Shown here piece after piece: positions 49,859-59,911 of a stretch of DNA of 64,000 bases. The notes under the pieces were generated by a model. That model was not told where the DNA came from, ran no database searches, and was given only the letters and a program-made list of their open reading frames with translations. Position numbers and translations under genes: made by a program. Location: contig CAJQUW010000533.1 of assembly GCA_907163375.1 (NCBI GenBank), positions 434,001-498,000 on the forward strand, written 5' to 3'. Numbering within the stretch: the first letter of the stretch is position 1; each line of letters opens with the position of its first letter. This stretch comes from Prostheceraeus crozeri. Taxonomy: Eukaryota > Platyhelminthes > Polycladida > Euryleptidae.

Positions 49859-52800
49859 CTGAAAGTAAAAAAGAGTAAGTTTATGTTCACATTAGATTGC
49901 GGATATCGTCACTATTCTGTCTGGTCCAAAGACGAGTGCACCGGACGTCCGGCCGTCTTAGAAGGAACTACAATTACCGGACTTGCATTCTGATCATTTA
50001 GTCACCTGGATCCATATTTGTTATCATACTTGGTAATAAATATTGCTGTGAAATATGAATTTTGAAATTTATTTTACACATGTTTTCGGTTGATATATGA
50101 AAAAACGGCTCTGACAACAATTTGAAGTACTATTTCTTTGTTGATTTGTTACACGTGCAATTTCCATTGTTTGTTTCTACAAGATTGCCTCTCTTGACAG
50201 GATAACAAATACGGAGAGATTCCAGACGAAGCACGGTGTTGGCAGTCGAGTTCGAAATTTTTTTATTATTATCATATTTCATCTGAAATCACATTTTTCA
50301 TCAACATAAATGCTATCTGCTTATTTCTTTTCATTTTGGGTAATGATGGTTTATTTCTAGTGATTTCTATTTGATTTAATTTTTAAATCAAGCAAAGAAA
50401 TATGGTCTTTCTTAGTATTATTGGGTGCATTTTCCTAGTCACAGTTTAGCAAATGTGGATTACTTGCTACTACATGAAACACGTAGAATAATATATAATT
50501 GGTCATCTTTAATTGTTGCTTGCAGGAAAGCTATGCATTGGGTATAGTCAAAGGCCACATTAAACATGCCGCTACTCTAATTTTCCGAGACATTATTTAT
50601 TTTTTACTTGATCATAATCAAATATTTTAGAAACTAACTATTCACATGCAAACGGCTATAAATTCATTTCATTTAAGTGAGTTAAACTCCTCAACACCCA
50701 TCACATGATAATTAAAATTTTCCAATGATTTGAGCATGGTATGGTCATTTTTACTACTCCTTGGATAAATAAACAATTCAGCATGATCGTTAAATTATCT
50801 CTTACCTGATCACGGGATCCACCAATGCTACTGCTACCAGTTGTGGAGTGATGGCCGCGGGTCTGAAGGGTCATCGGAGGCGGGAGTGACATGGGCTGTC
50901 GATTCAGGCGTCGCACATCATCTACTGTCAGACCACGCCCGACCATAGTACTGGGCATTGGTCTAGGCGCAGGAACACGATGTCGGTAGGCGTAGGGATA
51001 CCTTGGCCCCGTGTCGTGACTGGTAGCCGAGCTCTGGCTCCCAAGACGCTCGTACACCCTACTACCGGACTCAGTGCCTTCGGGGGAAAGCGGTGGGGCA
51101 GGTATCTCGGCATGAGGCGGCAAACGTGCTGCTGGACGGCGCCGATAATGTCGATAATGTCTCGTCACATCCACGTCAGACGGGGCGATGCTGGAAGCGT
51201 TGTCGAGGTCATACTGCTCCGGTGGTCCTAATTCATACGGATCCTCCGTGTCTGGTAGCGACAATTGATCATCGACCGATGAGGATGGTCCACAAAGCAT
51301 CATCACAGAATCGGAAGGTGGTCCAAGAAGATCCACGGTTCCCATGCCCATTCGCGCTGTCAAATGTCTCCCAAGATGATCCTGGGGAAGGAAGATACAA
51401 CTTCAAATGATCGTTTATTATAAAACACTGCGTTGATTTAGGTGAACACAATTTAGATGATAGTTACGAGATGCATACAAAGCTGTGAACTAAACCATTG
51501 TTTATTTGATGATGTAGCTATTACTCCTTAGCTTAAATATTTTCTGGGTATCAGCCCACCATTCATTTAGATGATTTGTTGATACATTCTTGATACTTAT
51601 TGATCAATTATGGGATACTGAAATATGAAGTTACAGGTAAAAATCGTGTTAAGTCATGAACGCTTCAAACAGAATAAAAACAGCTTTATCATTTCCTCAA
51701 ACTATGCGCCTCACACCGTTAAATATTGAATGGGGAGGAATTTTCAATCAAAATTATTAAGTCATATTGTCGTTTTCTATAGACTGAATGGTACACAGTT
51801 TAGAAGTCTGTGGATCTATGTAAATTAGCACCTAACAATCGTCTTGATTATCCATCCGTTAAGTTGCGGAAATCCTTGATAGGATTTAATAAAAACTTTT
51901 TGAAATAACGCCTCAAAGCAAAAAACACGTTTAGTTGCTTTATTTGATTCTAGCATTTCCATCGCTTCTTTTCAACTGAACAATCACTGGGATCTCAATT
52001 ACAGTTTAAAGATGCTGCCCATTTAAAAGCATGCTTAAAATCACGGCTACAAGAAATATGTCTGAAAGTGGGATTTAAAAGCGTTCATAAAAACAATGTT
52101 TATGATAAGCTATCTCTATAGTATAGTATAAAACTCATGTTCAACAGCACAGTATTAAACTATCAATGAATACAATGTTGTGAATCAATGTATGACGGCT
52201 TTAATGCCATATTGAAAAACTAACTTGTCCATAAAATCAATTTTAATTCATCGTTAAAAACAAGACATTCCACAAAAACTCTTATCTTTGTTCCCATGAC
52301 AATACAGCTCTTCAACGATAACAGAGACCTTAAACATAAAATCTAATGAAATTCAACCTCCGATAATTGGGCCTTGCGCTAATGTGAATGTTATGCACGA
52401 GTACAATTTCTAAACACCAAAGGGACATTAATGACAGCAAGGAATATGTTATTAAAGCCAACATTTGTGAATGTACGTAAGTAAATCTCCTAATTTTATT
52501 ATTTGTGAATTTCTAAAAACATAGAAACATCATTTTTAACCACAAGCACGTTTTAAAATATGGTTTATAACACGCCATGCTTTTAACCTTCTAATCACAA
52601 AGAATTCTTCTACCATTCGCTTTGGGAGAAGGGTTCTGCACATGAAATAAATGTCTTCATAATACTCACTTGGAACCCTGAATCAGGAAAGCTCTTGGTA
52701 CTTCTGCTGCTGTCAGTGCCTTGTATTTTTCCTGCGACTGGATTGAATGCTAGCGTCTCCATGGCCACTCTTTCAGGGTGAACGGGTGGAACAGGACCGT

Positions 52801-55800
52801 CCTCTCGAACACCCCCTCCACCCTGCAGATAAACCAAGTCAGAAAGATGTCGTCGGGTGTCACTACTTGCCACACTGCTCCCATTCTGTCCAGTTGGAAC
52901 ACTCTTCTGGCCGTGGAATGTCGAGGAAGGCCAACCCCTCTTACAGGGGGCTCCATGACGTCGCCGCAACAGACACATCCATGTGATAATGCCGACTGCA
53001 ATCACAGCTAGGATGAGAGAGATGGGCAATAGAACAACTAGAAGCAAGTTCACTGCAGCCACCGACGTGTCGTCGACGACACATTCAGCCTCTCCCCAAC
53101 CACGCTGCAAAAAAGTGACAGATAATGAGGAGAAGTCATCGAGGTAAATTTCAAGGAGATAGAACAGAAGAACCTTCTTAAGACTGAATTGCTTCAATGC
53201 GGATATTAATTGCACGAGCTTTCGGTCGACGACTTTCCTCAGGTGCAACAGAGAGACACGCATAAAACATGGTGGGTGATTTTAATATTATAGGCAGAAG
53301 CCTTAATAGTAGAAGAGGATAATTAAAGAGACAAACTGATACGACGTCTTCTGAGAGCCACTACAACAAAACATTATCTGAGTGATTCTTGGACATCATT
53401 CTTCGTGAAATTTCTTGATCCTTAATTTAATTCTTAAAATCTTATTTCAAACTGATTCTCGCTACTCAATAAATTTTTAAGTAATGCGTTAATTTTCCTA
53501 TGTCGTTTTCTGGCATTCTACAAACATGTACTCATATCTTATTGTGATTGTTACAGTTTCAATGACCTTAATGATTGTAAATAGTTGTCATTCAATGACC
53601 ACTGTATGCATAGCATTTGCTTCACTAGAATTCAATTCTCTGAAAATGTCCATCGGAGATTATGCGAAAACACGTGAGGTTCCTAAATGGATGAAACAAA
53701 TCACAGCCCTTTCAATACTTGAATCAATTCATCACTAAAAGCTTACTGTTTGACTATCAATACGTCAAAATGAGCTACATGACATGATGCACCACTTGTC
53801 AAAATTTGCGCTTTTATACATGTACTCGTACATTAATTTCGAACTGTTACATATTAGCTGATACCTAAACCATTCTCAACTGCTCAGCAAAAATGAACAC
53901 AAAGGGTTTAAGCAGGGATGTTGAAGCGAGCAATCAAATTTCTACTGCATTCGCTGTCATTAAAAAATAGCGAATTTGGAAGCCGTAACCAATACACATA
54001 AAGGTGAGGCGTGCATGCAAAGTTATTAATAAACTGAATTAGGCTGGCCTTTAACTTAACTAGTCAGCGGTTGTAAAAAAGGGAAAACCCCTCTATGTCA
54101 AGAGAGAAAAGTAAAACAGTCAGTAGCTTCAGCTTCTGCAACGTTTTTGATTTTAATATGCGCTTTGGAGGAGCCATCACACATGATTGACGTTAGGGTA
54201 AGAGGTAATGTTCTCAAATAAACTAGTATTTCATTTTTGTCTCTGATGTGACCTTGTGTGCGTAGGTGTGATCGAGGCTAGGAAGGCTTGTCTTAAAAGA
54301 CAATACTTTTTCACTATCACGTTCATTCCCTCAACTATTGCAAGCTTTGCATGCACGGCTGTCTCTGTACTTTAGTTTGATCGAGAAAGTTGACATCAAG
54401 ACAGTGACAGCTATATGTACTCGGATAATTAATTTGTTTGCTATATATTTCGGGTCTACTTATAGGCCGGAGTCCCATCATTTGGTCGTGACTCCGACGT
54501 CCTTGGTCTACACAGTTGCTTCGAGGCCGGTTTCTCAATTTCCATGATACTAAGTGTAAAGCTGTGTGAATCGAAGCATCATAAAAAAATAATTCAAGAC
54601 ATTTTCAATTCAAATAGTCAAGATAATAAATGTCAAAAATTCTTTGAAATTGATGTCCTCAAAACATTTTGAATTTCATCTTCCTATCTGTTGCTTAACA
54701 CATACCTGTGGTCGATTCAGACATCGGTAGCCATCAGCACATCGGTAGGAAGTACAGGCAATAACAGGACAAGTATCAGCGATCGACCCAATTACTGTCA
54801 CATTGTATCGCTCAGCTAAAGCGCCCGTCATCGGTTGAGCTTTATCATTGAATCGCAACTGAGACATGCAGCCGACAAATCCAGTCAATTTTTTGCTCCC
54901 ACTCATAATTTCTGAGGTGGTACCGGCAATCGCAAGTTGAGATGCGGCAAAGAAGTTATGAACCGCTATTGATCCTCCATAATACGGTGAGTTGTCAACT
55001 GTCAGGGAAACACTGCCGTTGGAAACATAGACCGATAGAGCGATAGCGTGAATCAAACCATTGGCCAGATTTTTTGTTGGGTGAACCAAACTGTAGGTCA
55101 TTTCAGGCGTTGCTAGCATCACTTTGAGCTGTGAATTTGATAGCTGTTGAAGAAAAGATATCCATGAAATCTATCGTGAACCGACTCTCCTATTCGCAAG
55201 CATTTAATGCAGTAATATAAAAAGTCACATTTTTAAATATTTCTCTATGCTGATCTTTCACAGAAGGATATTCATTATGTACAGCAATTGATCCATAAAT
55301 TTGTTATTTCAGACGGAAAATTACAGCGCATCTTAGTGGATTTGAATCACCGACATTTAGCATTCTAGGCCAACACTCTACCAACTGAGTTATCGACGAG
55401 CGACAGCACAGCGTTAGTCTTTAGTTGAGGAATCCCATTAGTGGCTTAATCATCCAAGACAAAGAAAGCAGTATGTTAGTCCATGCGTATTTCTATAGAC
55501 TTACTTTACTTTCAATGTTTATATATAATCTGTGTATGCGTTAAAGAGACTCACCTTATTTCATTATTAAATACCACCTAACCTTTATAAGGTCAATAGA
55601 ATTAACCCTGGACAGCTTAGTGGTCTCCGTGGCACAGTGGTTAAGTGCTTGGCTTAGCGATCTTTAGGTTCAGAGGTCGAGCCCCGAAAGTGTCACTGTC
55701 AGTCGTCAGGAAGGTTATTCGGACTAAACGATCACAATGCTCCATATTTAAGTCTGACTATGTCAGCACCGTCCAAGCCCCCTAGTACGGGAAGTAGTGA

Positions 55801-58800
55801 CGTCAAACCATCATTTTTTTCATTCAATTTTTTCAATTTTTACCTAAAAGCACGTATGCGCACTTTCAAGTCATAATACACGTGTAATGCATGTACAAGT
55901 TATGTTAAGAAAATCAGGAGCAACAGAACTGAAAACTCCTGGTAAAGTAAGTACCTACCATCAGTAGCGCATATTCTTTGTCCGATGTTTTGGCATGCAT
56001 TATAACGCCATCAGAGTTACTGGTTGTAAACCGCAGTGACAGTTTCGCAGTCTTGACAGCTATTGAACGTCTGCGTCTTCTCCGTCCTTCCCGTCGGAGT
56101 GTGCCGGACCGCAGAGTGTACATGAGCATGGATCCAGGACTAAGACTATAACCTTTAAAACCGGGTGTGCAGGAAGGCGGCTGATGGTTCGCGGGACATT
56201 CACAGCGTCGAGAGAACCATTCATCATAACAAGTAGCAGACGGAACGTTGCAGACACCGCTCGCTGCGCATAGTGATAGAGGAGATGTTCTTGGACAAGA
56301 TGAAAGAAGTCCTGAGGAACGAACGGGAGTATTTGAGGAAAATCCCGACAAGCGTCGCATACAGCCAACCAGATCGAAGGCAGTAAGGCCCGGTATCGAC
56401 AGAGTGCCACTGGGCAGTCCTCCAATGAAAAAATTAATGTTAGTTGGTCGGGATAGTTTCTCGCGATCCGCAGGTTCAATGGTGAAGGAACGAGAGCACG
56501 TGGAAGAAGTGCAGACAGCTGTAAAGACAAAAACGAGATTTCACGATAGAAGAAATGAAATATGCTTATTTGCTGACCAAGTCTTGCATTTGCTCGCATT
56601 TACTGGGTGTCTCAAAATATAATGGATGGTCCTGACAGAACAGTCCAAAGGAAATCCACGAAATAAAATTTTAACAATAGAAACGATTTCAGCAACATAG
56701 AAAACTTAGGTTTCTGGCAACAGTTCAGCTGAAAGCTAAATAGCCTTAGACAGTTTGAAAGTAGGTCTACTTCCACAAACTGCCAGAGATTATCGACTTT
56801 CTGGCTTAAATTTTAACAGAAATCTATGTTTTTGATGTTGCTGAAGTCGCTTCCGTTGCTTAAACTCAAATTGTGGCTTTCTTGGCACAGTTTTTCAAAA
56901 CTTAGTCTCAGCACCATTTGTATAAAGACCATTTAGACCTGAAAACATTAACTGCACATAACAATATCCTGATGTTGAAGTGAAAAAAATTAGTCATGCT
57001 ATTTTTTAGGATTTTACTCTTTAAATTTCGTCTACTCAGGGCGCATCAAATGATAAAAGGGAGTTCAGCTTTGCAAATACAACAGAATTCTGAATTTCAA
57101 AAAACACAGTAGATAAACGATCGTTATAAAAGTTACATCGACAATATGTCATTAGAAAAGGATATAGAAAGTGCTAAGGTTAATATGTCACAGCGACCTT
57201 ACAGTGTCAGATGAATATACTGAGCAGAAAGTCATCTGTTCAAAGGAATAGACTGATCTTTTTCTTCGTCTTGAATTAATTTTTGGTTAGCATTTTTGTA
57301 TTAGTTGTGCTTCCATATGTCGTATATTGGTGTTATGCTATTGTTCAAGATCTATAGAGACCCAAAACGAAACTTGAACAGCCATCTTCCTGATAAGTCT
57401 CGAGAGTCCTTGTACGTTTGTATCAAGTATTACTATAAGTACTAGCATGAATTCAATGATTTTTATCATAGTCCAAGTTCTTAGAGAAACTCACATTTCC
57501 GACCCTGTGACAGACGCAACAAATATTTTTAGGGCTACCTAATTATCATTTCCTAGCGTGTGCTTTAAGAATTTACATTGTATTTTCTACTAGTAGTATA
57601 ATTCGCGATTTCAATGCATGAAAATAATTTGACAGTGATGTGGTAAACTTTAAATTCTGTTCTGTCGCCATAACAGAATAATAGATTATAGTTCCTATGG
57701 GATACATCGGAATGCTTAAAACTATGCATTGACGTCTACACGCACCATCGATGGATATCAGTATGCCCGTACAGCTTGATTACCGCTCGCCACTCGTCGG
57801 AATTGTTGATTTGCTACGTTAGTTCTAAAAATAGATCATCCAATAGCTCTATCTTTGAGCTGTGATAATTGAGAAAGGAATTTCCAAAGCTCGAAGCTAG
57901 TTGTGACAAGCTGCCACAGCGCAGCTGCAGCTACTAGTGCGGCCGCTCCGATTGAAACATACAAACATTTTCACAGCGCGGCTACAGCGGAGCTCAAAAG
58001 CTCGTCATGTGGCCTTAGCCTTAGATAGCTAGATTGTAGAATTGCAAAACTTGCAAGAAAAATTTATTCAAATTGCCAAGGAGAACATACGTGTATAGCA
58101 GTAATAATTGTTAGAGTAACGATAGTAGTTGACATTGCAACAATTTCGGGTATCCGCTATCTGAGGTAATTTGTGCAATGCTCTCAATGGGATTTTTTGC
58201 GCGAGTTTTAGACAGAATCTCTTGATGGTTGAAATATGGTATCAGGGGGTGGTACAACTCTAAGAAAAGTTCCCACAAGTCTATTATACATCTAATTTGA
58301 AACTCATCAAAGACAATAGGAGCTTCGCTGAAGGTGTAAACAATGCGAGTGTGATGTGTAGGGCTGCATGCCCACTACTACATTAAATTTCAATAATGAC
58401 GTTTATTCGTCAAAACTGACACATGGCTAAAACGGGGCACCTAAATTCACTGATATCAACTCAACCAGCATCAAAAATAGCACGGCAGATCCATTTCCAT
58501 CTCTGATGTCAAATGTCATCAGGTTACTTCAGAAAAATTCACTGTGCAAAAGTGCTTTCGTTACCCAACATTTCCTTCTCATCACACATCATCTCATTTG
58601 TAACTGTAAAATGTGATAGCTTAGAAAATCCTCCGATTTCTTAGATGTAACTCACTGTTAGGACAGCCGGCAGCATCGCGGCCATCTCTATTCCACACCG
58701 TTAAGTTGCATCTATCGGTCGCAAGCTTTAATTCCGTTTCTGTTTTGATAAGGGTCAGACGAATCCATGCTCCAGGAGGTTGAGCCTGCATTGGCACGGC

Positions 58801-59070
58801 AACTGCCAATGATCCAGCTCCAGGGCCACGGTACAGCTTCAAAGTAGGACGACCTTCTTGTAGACTCAGACTGAGATGTGAAGTCGACGTCACCTGTTTA
58901 AACAGCAACAAAGCATCCATTTTTGCGGTTGCCAACTCAAATGTAAGCGAGTAGCGGTTGAAATCAGAGAGAGAATAGACGGCGTAAGATCCTTCCGTAA
59001 AACCTTGCGCGTGGCCTTCACATTGCGCACCATATGTACCGAAAGGACAGGCACAACGATATGCTCCAAG
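49505..59070 (-). CDS. FAT4: protocadherin Fat 4, last six exons (3' part)
   Basis: Six exons joined by GT-AG introns in consistent phase give 925 residues of C-terminal Fat: end of an EGF-like repeat (1-17), laminin G (about 18-213), EGF-like (222-256), second laminin G (about 257-455), Cys-rich piece (456-480), one membrane span (about 486-517) and a 408-residue cytoplasmic tail. The tail decides the name: YDLDNASSIAPSDVD, GLTVDDVRRLN, ESSSDDDG ... SFTCSE, and the end LLRWEPNFNSLIGVFEDLAGLP followed by EEFV. Each has its counterpart, in the same order, in the vertebrate FAT4 tail as I recall it (DIDNASSIAPSDAD, GLSIEEVERLN, ESSSDSD ... SFTCSE, LLNWGPGFGHYVDVFKDLASLP, EQYV). The protein is a giant cadherin at cell junctions, binds Dachsous-type cadherins in trans, and acts in planar polarity and Hippo signalling (family knowledge). 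A C-terminal E-F-V could bind a PDZ domain (inference). The cadherin repeats and earlier EGFs lie beyond 64000 on the plus strand. Confidence 0.92.
50806..51381 (-). CDS. FAT4: FAT4 exon: central cytoplasmic tail
   Basis: Acceptor CTTCCCCAG, donor ATCAG|GTAAG; 576 nt, phase 0 at both ends. It holds the most diagnostic FAT4 block, YDLDNASSIAPSDVDVTRHY (residues 673-692), and further on GLTVDDVRRLN. Confidence 0.93.
52670..53104 (-). CDS. FAT4: FAT4 exon: membrane span and juxtamembrane tail
   Basis: Acceptor CTTTTTTGCAG, donor TCCAA|GTGAGT; 435 nt, phase 0 at both ends. It encodes the extracellular end GWGEAECVVDD, a hydrophobic span (VAAVNLLLVVLLPISLILAV and on to MCLL) and the stop-transfer RRRHG. 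The start of the Ser/Pro-rich cytoplasmic tail follows. Confidence 0.92.
54706..55143 (-). CDS. FAT4: FAT4 exon: laminin G 2 end and Cys-rich segment
   Basis: Acceptor TTCTTCAACAG, donor CACAG|GTATGT; 438 nt, phase 0 at both ends. It encodes LIHAIALSVYVSNGSVSLTV and SKKLTGFVGCMSQLRFN, the typical close of a laminin G domain, then a Cys-rich stretch (CPVIACTSYRCADGYRC) that continues in the next exon. Confidence 0.9.
55330..55405 (-). mobile_element. tRNA-derived SINE head (FAT4 intron)
   Basis: Minus strand: tcgataactcagttggtagag (A-box like), about 25 bp, then tcggtgattcaaatcc (B-box like GGTTCNANTCC). The acceptor stem does not pair, so it is not a functional tRNA. It sits in the same orientation as FAT4. 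Confidence 0.6.
55612..55812 (+). mobile_element. tRNA-derived SINE (FAT4 intron, antisense)
   Basis: Plus strand: gtctccgtggcacagtggtt (A-box region) and aggttcagaggtcgagcccc (B-box region), followed by a body of about 120 bp (gtcactgtcagtcgtcagg, ggactaaacgatcac) and an A/T-rich tail near 55805-55840. This is the standard layout of a tRNA-headed SINE. It lies about 200 bp from the minus-strand tRNA-like head, in the same intron and pointing the other way. Confidence 0.68.
55959..56518 (-). CDS. FAT4: FAT4 exon: laminin G 1 end, EGF, laminin G 2 start
   Basis: Acceptor GTCTTTACAG, donor GATG|GTAGGT; 560 nt, taking one base from the previous exon and ending in phase 0. It encodes the laminin G 1 close (FFIGGLPSGTLSIPG, FDLVGCMRRL), an EGF-like repeat (CAASGVCNVP ... 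RRCECPANHQPPSC) and the first strands of laminin G 2. A run of six arginines (residues 284-289 of the window product) sits between strands of laminin G 2. Confidence 0.9.
56519..58655 (-). other. FAT4: FAT4 intron, 2.1 kb
   Basis: No exon seen. A GC-rich patch at 57880-58020 (gcggccgctccg, cagcgcggctacagcggagctc, aaaagctcgtcatgtggcc) looks like a piece of a PIF/Harbinger- or hAT-type repeat but was not matched to two ends. Confidence 0.4.
58656..59070 (-). CDS. FAT4: FAT4 exon: EGF end and first half of laminin G 1
   Basis: Acceptor TTTGCAG|CTTGG at the start, donor AACA|GTGAGT at the end; 415 nt, entering in phase 0 and leaving one base. It encodes GAYRCACPFGTYGAQCEG (the last loop of an EGF-like repeat) and then the laminin G strands FTEGSYAVYSL, ATAKMDALLLF and GAWIRLTLIK. 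No further exon was recognised between here and 64000, so the next intron upstream is at least 4.9 kb. Confidence 0.9.
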
Positions 59071-59911
59071 CTGCAAATTAAATACATGAAATGACATCCA
59101 CATAATTACAGCAAAGTAGAATGAAACAAATCAAAATAAATATTCCAAACCATTGTCAATGTTAAAAGTTGGCGTGAAGTTGGCGGATCAGTTGTTAAGA
59201 CCATGAGATGTACAGTTTAATATCAACACGATATAGGCTTAGGTACTGCTACTAACCAGCATATTCTTACTCTAGCTACTTATTCATCTAAAATGACGGA
59301 AGCTACAGTACTACAATACATGAAGCTACAGTACAACCGCATTTCCTTTAATAAACGAGGCCCCTAATAAACGCCGGACCTCTTATATCAAGAAAACTAG
59401 AAAATAGTGACTTATAGCTGTAGCGCTACTGAGCTAAGAAACGACTATTTAGTTACTAAATGACACTATAATGCACAATGATATTGCCTGGTGGTGCAGT
59501 CCATATTATGTAAGAATAAGTCACATAATAAAAGCATCATTCAACTTTTTCTAAAAAATAGCCTAGCGTACAAGTTGTTACCTAATGGTGGCTGTCAGAG
59601 TCAGGAGTGGGGCTCCCGTCTCGGGTTGTTGCTATACCGTAACGTTGAACAACGAGTCATGTCATGACTCATCACGCTCAAATTTTATCTGAGTGTGAGC
59701 CATGCCTTCAAGTAACTATGGGAGGGACCACCACGCCTCTTCGACAGCTAATAAATTAGTAATGCACCAAGAAACCTGCTAGATGAGTTTTCAGCTCTTA
59801 TTGATAATTTTCCGTAAAGGTTATATACCTGCAATTATTATTATTATTCAACTTGGAAAAATGTTATCTAGAAAATCGCTCATTTCAATAAGCGTCGCCC
59901 TCTAATAAATG

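Larger units (their letters stand above)
49859..54705 (-). other. FAT4: three FAT4 introns (49859-50805, 51382-52669, 53105-54705)
   Basis: Introns bounded by the exons given above. No further exon or RNA gene was seen. At about 51985-52120 (+) a frame reading QFKDAAHLKACLKSRLQ faintly resembles a LINE 3' end. Confidence 0.45.

Noticed and set aside
50980-51410. Plus-strand frames of 83 and 105 codons
   Set aside because: Antisense to the FAT4 tail exon.
51985-52120. Possible LINE 3' end (QFKDAAHLKACLKSRLQ)
   Set aside because: Too short, and the usual W-N-x-LP motif is missing.
55330-55405. Functional tRNA gene
   Set aside because: A- and B-box-like blocks are present, but the acceptor stem does not pair; read as a SINE head instead.
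56060-56622. Frames of 179 (minus) and 124 (plus) codons over the laminin G/EGF exon
   Set aside because: Wrong frame or strand; the exon frame has the Cys pattern, splice sites and phase.
57880-58020. Possible end of a PIF/Harbinger-type miniature element in a FAT4 intron
   Set aside because: The partner end was not found, so it cannot be supported.
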